Assembly: GCA_030451825.1 (NCBI GenBank)
Contig: JAKDNL010000004.1
Location: 1 to 50,982 of the forward strand
Direction of reading: 5' to 3'
DNA: 50,982 bases
DNA from: Pseudonocardia sp.
GTDB taxonomy: Bacteria; Actinomycetota; Actinomycetes; Mycobacteriales; Pseudonocardiaceae
The position numbers and the translations under genes are program-made. Each line of letters starts with the position of its first letter. The stretch's first letter is position 1. The notes under the pieces are model-generated. The model made no database searches. It saw only the letters and a list, made by a program, of their open reading frames with translations, and had not been told where the DNA came from. Of the stretch, positions 1 to 9,449 are shown one piece after another.

Positions 1-39
1 TTCGTAGGATCGACCCCGTCACCGAGAAGGGACACTGAC

Positions 40-909
40 ATGGACTTCACCGAGGACACCGCCGTCGCGGCAGTCAAGGACACCATCGCGCCCGATACCG
101 ACCCCCGGCTGGCCGAGCTCGTCGGCGGTCTCGTAGACCACCTGCACGCCTACGTCCGCGAGGTCCGGCCCACGGTCGAGGAGTGGACCGCCGCGATCGA
201 GTTCCTCACCGCCGTCGGGCAGAAGTGCGACGACACCCGCCAGGAGTTCGTCCTGCTCTCCGACGTGCTCGGGGTGTCGATGCTGGTCGAGACGATCAAC
301 GGCCAGGACACCGGGACCGAGAGCACGGTGCTCGGCCCATTCCACATGACCGAGAGCCCGCGCCGGGAGATCCGCGACAGCATCGACGAGCTGACCGGCG
401 GCCGGGACTGCGTGGTGGAGCTGCGGGTGCTCGGCGCCGACGACACCCCGCTGCCCGGCGCCGAGGTCGACATCTGGCAGGCCACCGCCGAGGGGTTCTA
501 CGACGTCCAGCAGCCGGACGTGCAGCCCGCCGGGAACGGCCGCGGGCTCTTCAGTGCCGATGACGACGGTCGCGTCTGGTTCCGCACGGTCGTGCCCAGC
601 CACTACCCGGTCCCCACCGACGGGCCGGTGGGCGACCTGCTCGGCGCCCTCGGCCGGCACGCCTTCCGACCGGCGCACGTGCACGTGCTCGCGACCGCGG
701 ACGGCCACCGGGAACTGACCACGCACCTGTTCGTCGCGGGCAGCAGCTACATCGACTCGGACGCCGTCTTCGCGGTCAAGAAGAGCCTGATCGTCGACTT
801 CGAGCGGATCGAGGATCCGGAGGTCGCCGCGCGCTACGGCCTCGACGCCGGGTTCCGGCTCGCCCGGTACGACGTCGTGCTCGACCCGGCACGGGTGGAT
901 GTGGCCTGA
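40..909 (+). CDS. Intradiol ring-cleavage dioxygenase, likely hydroxyquinol 1,2-dioxygenase
   Basis: 289 aa ORF; dioxygenase N-terminal helical domain (TRQEFVLLSDVLGVSMLVETIN) followed by intradiol core (TESTVLGPFH, PGAEVDIWQATAEGFYDVQ, HVHVLATADGHRELTTHLF); adjacent maleylacetate reductase. Confidence 0.88.
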   Translation: MDFTEDTAVAAVKDTIAPDTDPRLAELVGGLVDHLHAYVREVRPTVEEWTAAIEFLTAVGQKCDDTRQEFVLLSDVLGVSMLVETINGQDTGTESTVLGPFHMTESPRREIRDSIDELTGGRDCVVELRVLGADDTPLPGAEVDIWQATAEGFYDVQQPDVQPAGNGRGLFSADDDGRVWFRTVVPSHYPVPTDGPVGDLLGALGRHAFRPAHVHVLATADGHRELTTHLFVAGSSYIDSDAVFAVKKSLIVDFERIEDPEVAARYGLDAGFRLARYDVVLDPARVDVA

Positions 910-910
910 G

Positions 911-2035
911 ATGTGGACCGACTTCCGCTACCAGGCTCAGCCGATGCGCGTCGTGTTCGGGGCCGGACGCTCATCCGAGATCGGCGACGAGCTCGACCAC
1001 CTCGGACTGGAACGCGTGCTGGTGCTCGCCACCCCCGAGCAGCGCGCTCTCGCCGAACGGGTGGCGGACTCGCTCGGCTCCCGCGCGGCCGGCGTGCATG
1101 CCCACGCCCGGATGCACGTCCCCCGGGAGACCGCGGACGCCGCCGCGGACGAGGCCCGCTCGCAGCGGGCGGACGGCTGCGTCGCGGTGGGTGGTGGCTC
1201 CACCATCGGGCTCGGCAAGGCCGTCGCGCTGCGGCACGGCCTCCCGATCATCGCCGTGCCGACCACCTACGCCGGCTCGGAGATGACACCGGTCTGGGGG
1301 ATGACCGAGAACGGCGTCAAGACCACCGGCCGGGACCCGGCGGTGCTGCCCCGCAGCGTGATCTACGACCCCGACCTGACCCGGTCACTGCCCCCGGAGC
1401 TCGCGGTGACCAGCGCCGTCAACGCGCTCGCACACGCCGTCGAGGCCCTGTACGCGCCGGACGCGTCACCGATCATCTCGCTGATGGCCGAGGAAGGAGC
1501 GCGGGCGATCGTCGCCGCGCTCCCCGGACTCACCGGCGACGACGACGCGGCCCGCGCCGGGGCGCTCTACGGATCCTGGCTGTGCGGCGCGGTACTCGGC
1601 GCGACCACGATGTCGCTGCACCACAAGCTGTGCCACGTGCTCGGCGGGACCTTCGACCTGCCGCACGCCGCGGTGCACACCGTCGTCCTGCCGCACGTCG
1701 TCGCCGTCAACGCCCCCGCCGCGGCGCCGATGGCCGCCGCGCTGTCCCGGGTCCTCGGGTCGGACACACCCGCCACCGCGCTGTGGGAGCTCACCGGCCG
1801 GCTCGGTGCCCCCACGTCGCTGGGCGAGCTGGGTTTCGCCGAGACGGACGTCGCCCGGGTGGTCGAGGCCGTGGCCTCGGCGCCCTACGCCAACCCGGCG
1901 GAGGTCCCTGGCGAGGCGATCCGATCCCTGCTCGTGCGCGCCCAGCAGGGTGAGCCCCCGGACGAACGGGCCGTCGCCGCGCCGGGGACGCTCAGCCCCG
2001 CGCGCCCGGCCCCGTCGTCAAGGTACGAGCGATGA
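911..2035 (+). CDS. Maleylacetate reductase (iron-containing alcohol dehydrogenase family)
   Basis: MWTDFRYQAQPMRVVFGAG start; VAVGGGSTIGLGKAVAL, IIAVPTTYAGSEMTPVWG and HHKLCHVLGGTFDLPHAAVHTVVLPHV motifs; directly follows the intradiol dioxygenase. Confidence 0.9.
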   Translation: MWTDFRYQAQPMRVVFGAGRSSEIGDELDHLGLERVLVLATPEQRALAERVADSLGSRAAGVHAHARMHVPRETADAAADEARSQRADGCVAVGGGSTIGLGKAVALRHGLPIIAVPTTYAGSEMTPVWGMTENGVKTTGRDPAVLPRSVIYDPDLTRSLPPELAVTSAVNALAHAVEALYAPDASPIISLMAEEGARAIVAALPGLTGDDDAARAGALYGSWLCGAVLGATTMSLHHKLCHVLGGTFDLPHAAVHTVVLPHVVAVNAPAAAPMAAALSRVLGSDTPATALWELTGRLGAPTSLGELGFAETDVARVVEAVASAPYANPAEVPGEAIRSLLVRAQQGEPPDERAVAAPGTLSPARPAPSSRYER

Positions 2036-3191
2036 CATTGCGCTGCACCTCGTTCGTGCCCTCGCCGATCTCGAGGATCTTCGCGTCGGCGTAGAACCGG
2101 GAGATCTCCGATTCGCGGATGTAGCCGTATCCGCCGTGGATCTGGACCGAGTCCCGCGCGCAGCGGTTGGCCACCTCGGAGGCGTAGAGCTTCGCCATCG
2201 CGGCCGCCTGGGCGTAGGGGCGACCGCTGTCGGCCAGCCACGCGGCGCGGTAGACCAGCGCACGCGCGGCCTCCACCTCGGTGGCCATGTCGGCGAGCTT
2301 GTGCCCGACGGCCTGGAAGTCACCGATCCTGCGACCGAACTGCTCGCGCTCGGTCGAGTGCCGCACGGCCATCTCCAGCGCCGCCGACGCGAGCGAGAGC
2401 GCGAGCGCGGCGACGCTGATCCGTCCCGGATCCAGGACCTGCATGAACTGCTTGAGCCCGTTGCCGTCGTCACCGATGAGGTGGTCGTCGGGAATCCAGC
2501 AGTCGGTGAAGACCAGCTCCCGGGTGTCACAGGCGTGCCACCCGAGCTTGCGCAGGCGCCGCCCCTTCTCGTAGCCGGCGGTGCCATCGGGCACGAAGAA
2601 GGTGCCGAACCGCTTGCCGCCGGCGCCGCCCCCGCCGTTCCCGCCGTCAGCGCCGTCCGCGCCGTCGTCGGTGACGGCGAGCAGCGTGACGCCGAGGCTC
2701 ATGTCCGTCCCGGCGGTGGTGATGAACATCTTCGTACCGTTGATCAGCCATCCGCCGTCGGCGCGGACCGCCCTGGTCCGGATGCCCCGGGCGTCCGAGC
2801 CGGCGGTCGGCTCGGGCAGCCCCACGGCCCCGCGATGGGTTGCGGCGGCCCCCGGGGCGCGCCAGCGTTGGGTCTGCTCCTCGGTACCGAACGTCGCCAG
2901 CGGCAGCGAGGCGATCGTCGAGTGGGCGTTCCAGCCCGACGCGAGCGACTGGTCGGCCCGCCCGATCTCCTCCATCGCCGCGACGTAGGCCACGAAGCCC
3001 GCGTCGCCGCCGCCGTAGCGCTCCTCGACGAGCATGCCCATCAGGCCGAGCTCGCCCATCTTCTTGTAGGTCCCGGTCGGGACGTGCTCGGTCTCCGACC
3101 ACTCGGCCGCGTAGGGCCGGATCTCGCGGTCGGCGAAGTCCCGGCACATCCGCTGTAGCGCCCTGGTCTCGTCGGGAAGATCAAAATCCAT
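1992..3191 (-). CDS. Acyl-CoA dehydrogenase
   Basis: 399 aa; MDFDLPDETRALQRMCRDFADREI, GLPEPTAGSDARG, QIHGGYGYIRESEISRFYADAKILEIGEGTNEVQRNVIAR. Confidence 0.92.
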   Translation of the reverse strand: MDFDLPDETRALQRMCRDFADREIRPYAAEWSETEHVPTGTYKKMGELGLMGMLVEERYGGGDAGFVAYVAAMEEIGRADQSLASGWNAHSTIASLPLATFGTEEQTQRWRAPGAAATHRGAVGLPEPTAGSDARGIRTRAVRADGGWLINGTKMFITTAGTDMSLGVTLLAVTDDGADGADGGNGGGGAGGKRFGTFFVPDGTAGYEKGRRLRKLGWHACDTRELVFTDCWIPDDHLIGDDGNGLKQFMQVLDPGRISVAALALSLASAALEMAVRHSTEREQFGRRIGDFQAVGHKLADMATEVEAARALVYRAAWLADSGRPYAQAAAMAKLYASEVANRCARDSVQIHGGYGYIRESEISRFYADAKILEIGEGTNEVQRNVIARTLTTGPGARG

Positions 3192-3244
3192 GTCGGCTGT
3201 CCTTCGGGGTGTTCGGCAACGCGCGGTGTGAGCGGCGGGCGCCG

Positions 3245-4042
3245 TCAGCGGGAGGCGTCCGGAGGGGGCTGGCCGAACCGGGCCTTGCCGGGGCCGTCCT
3301 GCAGGAACGAGCGCATGCCGGCGTCGCGGTCGCGCGTCGCGAACAGCCCGGCGATCAGTGACCGCTCGAGGGCGAGCCCGACCTCCAGCGGCCCGTCCGA
3401 GCCCTTGTCGACCGCGAGCTTGATCGCCTGCAGCGCGAACTGGGGACCGGCAGCCAGCTCCCGGGCGAAGCGCTGAGCCTCCTGCAACGCGGTACCGGCC
3501 GGCACCACGCGGTCGACCAGCCCGATCGCGGCGGCCTCGTCGGGCCGTACGCGGCGCCCGGTCATCAACAGCTCCTTCGTTCGCGAGGGGCCCACCAGCC
3601 GCGCGAGCCGCTGCGTGCCACCGGAGCCCGGGAGGATCCCCAGCAGGACCTCGGGCTGGGCGAGCGACGCACGGTCGCCGGCGATCCGGTGGTCCGCGCA
3701 GAGCGCGAGCTCCAGCCCGCCACCGAGCGCGTGCCCCTCGATCGCGGCGATCACCGGCATCGGCAGCGCCGCCACCTCGGTGAACGTGCGCTGCAGCGCG
3801 CGGTTCCAGCTCCAGATCTCCTCGAACCCCATGGCCGCAAGGCCCTCGACGTCGGCGCCCGCGGCGAACGCCCGCTCGCTGCCGGTCACGACGACGGCGT
3901 GCACGTCCTCGGCGACCGCGAGGCGGCCGACCGTGCGGGCCAGTGCCTCCCGCATCTCGGTGTCGATGACGTTCAGGGGCGGGTTGTCGAGGCGCAGGGT
4001 GGCCACCCGGTCCTCGATGTCGAGCAGTACCCGTTCGCCCAC
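3245..4042 (-). CDS. Enoyl-CoA hydratase/isomerase family protein
   Basis: 265 aa; crotonase motifs AFAAGADVEGLA, PVIAAIEGHALGGGLELALCADHRIAG, ILPGSGGTQRLARLVG. Confidence 0.92.
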   Translation of the reverse strand: MGERVLLDIEDRVATLRLDNPPLNVIDTEMREALARTVGRLAVAEDVHAVVVTGSERAFAAGADVEGLAAMGFEEIWSWNRALQRTFTEVAALPMPVIAAIEGHALGGGLELALCADHRIAGDRASLAQPEVLLGILPGSGGTQRLARLVGPSRTKELLMTGRRVRPDEAAAIGLVDRVVPAGTALQEAQRFARELAAGPQFALQAIKLAVDKGSDGPLEVGLALERSLIAGLFATRDRDAGMRSFLQDGPGKARFGQPPPDASR

Positions 4043-4125
4043 GACCTCGACCGTCCTCTCGTTCGTCCCGGCGCCCCGCGCTCGGGGCCTTGTGAACAGC
4101 CGCGGCCCGGGCTTAGGCTCGGCAC

Positions 4126-4156
4126 CGTTTCATAGAACGATTGGTACACGAAACCC
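4126..4156. promoter_or_regulatory. Candidate TetR-type operator, copy A
   Basis: CGTTTCATAGAACGATTGGTACACGAAACCC; its reverse complement matches 10233-10263 over 31 positions without gaps; lies in a divergent promoter. Confidence 0.6.
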
Positions 4157-4232
4157 GTGGCGGCCACAAGCGCGCCCGGCGGATCCGCGGGATCCCGCCG
4201 AAACGGTTCTTCCGACCCGCACAGGAGGTGCG

Positions 4233-5770
4233 ATGCCCGACCCGGTCCTCAACCTCGCCACCGTCCTGGACCACAACACCGCACGGCGGCCCCGCCAGGT
4301 CGTCCTCACCCATGGCGAGAACCGGCTGACCAACCAGGAGCTCAGCGAGCGGGTGCACGCCCTGGCGGCCGGGCTCCGCGAGACCGGCGTGGGCCGCGGG
4401 GACGTCGTCGCGATCCTGCTCACAACCACGTCGAGTTCCTCGAGACGGTGCTCGCGATCAGCCGTCTCGGCGCCGTGGCGCTCCCGCTGAACTTCCGGTT
4501 GGCCGCCCAGGAGTGGGCCTACATCCTCGGCAACTCCGAGGCCTGCGCCCTGGTGACCGAATCGGAGTTCCGGCCCGCCGTGGAACCGGTCCTCGACGGT
4601 CTCCCGGCCCTGCGTACGAGGCTGCTGCTCGACGGCGCGCGAGACGGCTGGCTGGGCTACCAGGATCTTCTCGACTCCCACCGCGGAGCCCGGGTCCCGG
4701 TCGCGGAGACCCGCGCCGACGACCTGCACCGGCTGATGTACACCTCCGGCACGACATCGCGGCCCAAGGGCGTGCAGATCACCCACGCAAACGTGGCGTG
4801 GAAGAACTTCGCCCACATCGTCGAGTTCGGACTGAACCGCGACGACAGGACACTGATCTGCGGCCCGCTCTATCACGTGGGGGGCCTCGACCTACCGGGG
4901 ACGGGCACCTGGCAGGCGGGCGGCGAGATCGTCCTGCTCCGGCGCTTCGACGCCGCCGAGGTTCTCGACACGATCGAGCGCGAGCGGCCGACGGTCGTAT
5001 GGCTCGCGCCGGCGATGATGATCGCGATCCTGCAGCTGCCCGGCGCCTCCGCCCGGGACCTGAGCTCGGTGCGGTTGATCATCGGTGGCGGCGAGAAGAT
5101 GCCCGAGCCGCTCGTCCGGCGGGTGCTCGACACCTTCCCCGGCGTGTGGTTCGCCGACGCCTACGGGCTGACCGAGACCGTGTCCGGCGACACCGTCAAC
5201 GACGCCGACCACATGCTCGACAAGGTCGGCTCCGTCGGCCGGCCGGTCGCGCACCTGGAGATCCGGATCGTGGCCGACGACGGCACGGCCGCCGGGCCGG
5301 ACGAGGTCGGTGAGATCGCCCTGCGCGGCCCCAAGGTCACCTCGGGCTACTGGCGCGACGCCGAGGCGACCGCGCGTTCGTGGCGTGACGGGTGGTTCCA
5401 CACCGGTGACGTGGGCCGGCTCGATGACGACGGATTCCTCTACGTGGAGGACCGCAAGAAGGACATGATCGTCTCGGGTGGCGAGAACATCGCCACGCCC
5501 GAGGTCGAACGTGTGCTGTTCGAGCACCCCGACATCGTCGAGGCCGCGGTCGTCGGCATGCCGCACGAACGCTGGGGTGAGGTCCCGCGTGCCTTCGTCG
5601 TCCTGCGGCCCGGGTCCGAGCCCGATCCGGACGGGCTCGGCTCCTTCTGCCGCGAGCGGCTGGCGCGGTTCAAGGTGCCGGCCGAGTTCGTCGTCGTGCC
5701 CGAGCTCCCCCGGACACCGTCCGGCAAGGTGCTCAAACGGGACCTGCGAGAACTGCCGGTGGCGCCATGA
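4233..5770 (+). pseudogene. Acyl-CoA synthetase (AMP-forming), interrupted by an apparent single-base frameshift near 4421
   Basis: ATG 4233 after AGGAGG; MPDPVLNLATVLDHNTARRPRQVVLTHGENRLTNQELSERVHALAAGLRETGVGRGDVVAILL continues in another frame as NHVEFLETVLAISRLGAVALPLNFRL... to 5770; YTSGTTSRPKGV and GWFHTGDVGRLDDDGFLYVEDRKKDMIVSGGENI motifs. Confidence 0.82.
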
Positions 5771-6530
5771 ACTCCCTCCCGTCCTTCGACCTGACCGGCC
5801 GCACCGTGTGGGTGACCGGCGCCGGGAAGGGACTCGGTCGTGCCGTCGCCACGGCCATGGCACACGCCGGCGCCCGGGTGGCCGTCACCGCGCGCACCTC
5901 CGAGGACCTCGAGAAGCTCGCGACCGAGCTCGCCGAGGTGACCACCGTCGACGTCGTGCCGGCGTCGGTGGACGATGCGGACGCCGTCGACGCCGTGGCC
6001 GCGACGATCCTCGATCGCTCCGGACGCATCGACGGCGTGGTCAACGCCGCGGGCATCAGCCCGGTGTTCGTCCGCAGCGAGCGCTCTCCGACGCCGACTG
6101 GCAGCGGGTCCTGCGGGTCAACCTCGACGGCACGTTCCACGTCTGCCGGGCCGCCGGCCGGGCGATGCTCGAGCAGGGCTCGGGCTCGATCGTCAACGTC
6201 ACCTCGGTGCACGCGGAGGTCGGCGCCGAGCGGATCGCGGCCTACGCAGCCAGCAAGGGTGCGATCACCGCGCTCAGCAGGAGCCTCGCCGTGGAGTGGG
6301 CCGATCGCGGCGTCCGGGTCAACTGCCTGGCGCCGGGCTACGTGCCGACCGACCTCAGCAGCGGCCTGCTCGACTCACCGCGCGGCGAGGGGATCAGGGC
6401 CCGGATCCCGATGGGGCGGACCGGTGTCCCGCACGAGGTCGCCGGCGCCGCGGTCTTCCTCGTCAGCGACGCCGCCGGGTACACGACCGGCTCCACGATC
6501 ACGACCGACGGCGGATGGACCGCGTGGTGA
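5767..6530 (+). pseudogene. Short-chain dehydrogenase/reductase, interrupted by an apparent single-base frameshift near 6083
   Basis: MNSLPSFDLTGRTVWVTGAGKGLGRAVA...GVVNAAGISPVFVRSER then other frame LSDADWQRVLRVNLDGTFHVCRAAGRAMLEQGSGSIVNVTSVHAEVGAERIAAYAASKGAI... Confidence 0.8.
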
Positions 6531-6568
6531 CCCACCCGCCCGCATCCGCCGATCCAGGAAGGACAGAC

Positions 6569-8563
6569 GTGACAGCAGCACAGGCACCGGCGCGCGCGGA
6601 AGAGGCGGCGAGCGCGGACGAGTTGTCCGAGATGTACCGGAGGATGCGCCGCATCCGCCGGTTCGAGCAACGCGCGTCCGAGCTGTACAAGCAGACAGAG
6701 ATTCCCGGCTTCCTGCACCTGTCCATCGGGCAGGAGGCGACCGCCGTGGGTGCGTGCTGGCATCTCGTCGAGCGCGACGGCATCACCTCGACCCACCGCG
6801 GCCACGGGCACTGTCTGGCCAAGGGGCTCGACAGCGCGTCGATGTTCGCCGAGCTCATGGGCAAGGAGACGGGGACCTGCCAGGGCCGTGGCGGGTCCAT
6901 GCACATCGCCGACCCGTCGCTGGGGATCTACGGCGCGAACGGCATCGTGGGCGCGGGGCTGCCGATCGCGGTGGGCGCCGCGACCGCGGCCCAGCTCCGC
7001 GAGACCGGCGGCGTCGTGGTCGCCTTCTTCGGCGACGGCGCCGTCGCGCAGGGGATGTTCCACGAGTCGGTGAACCTCGCGGCGGTGTGGGACCTGCCCG
7101 TCGTGTTCTTCTGCGAGAACAACCACTACGCCGAGTTCTCGCACGCCACCGAGCAGCACCGCGCGCCGCTCTCGGCGCGCGCCGCGGGCTACGGCATCGG
7201 CTACGAGCACGTCGACGGCAACGACGTGTCCGCGGTCGCGGGCCTGATGGCCGACGTGACCGAGCGGCTGCGCAACGGCGCCGGCCCGGTCCTGGTGGAG
7301 GCCGAGACCTACCGGTGGCACGGTCACTACGAGGGCGACCCGGAGCGCTACCGCACGCCGGACGAGGTGGCGGGCTGGAAGGACCGCGACCCGCTCGTCG
7401 TCGCCCGCACGGCCCTCACCGCGCGGGGGGTGCCGGGCTCCGCGCTGGACGGGATCGACGCGGAGATCGAGTCCGAGATCGCGAACGGCATCTCCGCCGC
7501 CCGTGCCGCCTCCGAACCCGCCCCGTCGACGCTGCGGGACTTCGTCACCGCGCCCCGCGAGATCGTCCCGGAGCCCGCGGAGGCGGACGGGGAGATCTTC
7601 CGAACGATGGACGCGGTGCGGACCGCGCTCGACCACGAGCTGGCCGCCGACCCGGACGTCTTCGTCGCCGGTATCGACGTCGCCGCGGGCGGCGGGGTGT
7701 TCGCGCTGACCCGGGGGCTCGCCGAGGCCTACCCGGGCCGGGTACGGGACACCCCGATCTCGGAGACGGCCATCGTCGGCACCGCGGTCGGCTCGGCGAT
7801 GGCCGGCATGCGCCCGGTCGTCGAGCTCATGTACTTCGACTTCATCGGGGTCTGCCTGGACCAGCTGCTCAACCAGGCGGCGAAGCTCGGGTTCATGACG
7901 GGCGGTGCGGCACGCATGCCGCTCGTTGTCCGGACGCAGTTCGGAGCCGGGAAGTCCTCGGGCAGCCAGCACTCGCAGAGCCTCGAGGCGCTCCTGGCGC
8001 ACATCCCCGGGCTCACGGTCGTCATGCCGTCGAACCCCGCCGACACCTACGGCCTGCTCCGCGCGGCGATCCGCGACCCCAACCCGGTCGTGTTCGTGGA
8101 GAACCGGCTGACCTACGGCAGGAAGGGCCCACGCCCGCCCGAGGATCACTTGGTCCCGCTCGGCAAGGCGAAGGTCGCCCGGCCCGGCTCCGACGTCACG
8201 ATCGTCTCGTACTCCCGGATGCTGACCGAGTGCCTGGCCGCGGCCGAGACGCTCGCCGACGACGGCGTCGACGCCGAGGTGATCGACCTGCGGACCGTGG
8301 TGCCGTGGGACCGGGAGACGGTGCTCGCGTCACTGGCGAAGACGCACCGCCTGATCGTCGCGCACGAGGGGGTCCAGGACTTCGGCGTCGGAGCCGAGAT
8401 CGCCGCGATGGCCGCCGACGAGGGTTTCTGGCACCTCGACGCGCCGGTGGTGCGCGTGGCACCGCCGGCGATGCCCGCGCCCTATGCGCCATCGCTGGAA
8501 CGGGAGTGGTTGCCGGACCGGGAGACCGTCGCGGCCGCGGCCCGCCGGGTCTGTTCGGCATGA
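6569..8563 (+). CDS. 2-oxoacid dehydrogenase E1, fused alpha and beta subunits (pyruvate/acetoin/branched-chain type)
   Basis: GTG start after AGGAAGGAC; E1-alpha (FLHLSIGQEATAVG, GRGGSMHIADPSLGIYGANGIVGAGLPIAVG, FFGDGAVAQGMFHESVNLAAVW) followed in frame by E1-beta (ISETAIVGTAVGSAMAGMRPVVELMYFDF). Confidence 0.9.
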   Translation: MTAAQAPARAEEAASADELSEMYRRMRRIRRFEQRASELYKQTEIPGFLHLSIGQEATAVGACWHLVERDGITSTHRGHGHCLAKGLDSASMFAELMGKETGTCQGRGGSMHIADPSLGIYGANGIVGAGLPIAVGAATAAQLRETGGVVVAFFGDGAVAQGMFHESVNLAAVWDLPVVFFCENNHYAEFSHATEQHRAPLSARAAGYGIGYEHVDGNDVSAVAGLMADVTERLRNGAGPVLVEAETYRWHGHYEGDPERYRTPDEVAGWKDRDPLVVARTALTARGVPGSALDGIDAEIESEIANGISAARAASEPAPSTLRDFVTAPREIVPEPAEADGEIFRTMDAVRTALDHELAADPDVFVAGIDVAAGGGVFALTRGLAEAYPGRVRDTPISETAIVGTAVGSAMAGMRPVVELMYFDFIGVCLDQLLNQAAKLGFMTGGAARMPLVVRTQFGAGKSSGSQHSQSLEALLAHIPGLTVVMPSNPADTYGLLRAAIRDPNPVVFVENRLTYGRKGPRPPEDHLVPLGKAKVARPGSDVTIVSYSRMLTECLAAAETLADDGVDAEVIDLRTVVPWDRETVLASLAKTHRLIVAHEGVQDFGVGAEIAAMAADEGFWHLDAPVVRVAPPAMPAPYAPSLEREWLPDRETVAAAARRVCSA

Positions 8564-9434
8564 GCGCGGCGAGCCCGACCGCGCCGGCCACCGCGGAACC
8601 GGCCGCGCGGACGGCCCCCGTTGCCGCTCGGCAGCCCGCCCCGGTCCCGAGCCGCACGCGGACCGACGGCCGGTCGTGGGCGAGCCGCTCGCCAGGGCCC
8701 TGGCCCGCGAGCGCGGCCTGGACATCCACGACGTCGTGCCGGGGCCCGACGGCGCCGTACGTGCGGCGCAGGTGACGAACGCTGGCCACGCCATCCGGCA
8801 GGTGGCTCCGCCGGGCACCGGCACCAGCGTGGCCGGGTCCGTCCACCTGCTCGTCGCGGACGCCGACGTGACCGGGCTGGAGCGGGCACTGGCATCCGGC
8901 TCAGCCGATCCCGCCGCGCGGGAGGGCGCCGAGCCGTCGCTGTTCGCCGCCGTCACGCAGCTCGTCGTCCAGAGTCTGCGGCGCTGCCCGGGTGTGCACG
9001 CGGACGACGTCTCCGTCCCGGTTCACCTGTCCGTGCTGAGGGAGGACGACATGTGGAGCGAGGTACCCGACGCGGGTTCGCTCAGCTTCGCCGGGCTCCT
9101 GCGGGCGCTGGGCACCCGCACACCGGCGCCGACGCCCGATGCCGGCCTCGTGGTGATCGACTCCGATTCGACCGGCATCGCACTGGAGCTGATGTCGCCG
9201 CCGGCGGGCGCGCGGGCCGCGCTGACGGTCGGTGGGGTGCAGCGGAGCGTCTCGGTGGTGACGACGGACGGCGCGGAGGGCATCGCCGTCCGGTCGGTGA
9301 TCCGGCTCGGCCTCTCCCTCGACGCGTCGTGTGTCGGCCGGGCCGACGCCGCCGCGTTCCTGCGTGACCTGGTGTCGCGGCTCGCCGGCACGACGGCGTC
9401 GGAGCTCGGTTTCCCGGTCGCGGCTACGGCGTGA
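8560..9434 (+). pseudogene. Degenerate dihydrolipoamide acyltransferase (E2)-like protein; possible frameshift before 8676 or GTG start at 8676
   Basis: Peripheral-subunit-binding-like segment VGEPLARALARERGLDIHDVVPGPDGAVRAAQV and E2 catalytic-like C-terminus; ATG at 8560 overlaps the E1 stop but is in a different frame from the conserved part; no lipoyl domain; HxxxDG motif absent. Confidence 0.65.
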
Positions 9435-9449
9435 ACGGTGGTGGGCGGC

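Noticed and set aside
5767-8775. 1002 aa ORF spanning SDR, E1 and E2 region
   Set aside because: Only its first ~110 residues are SDR; the remainder is out-of-frame translation of the E1 gene, explained by the frameshift near 6083.
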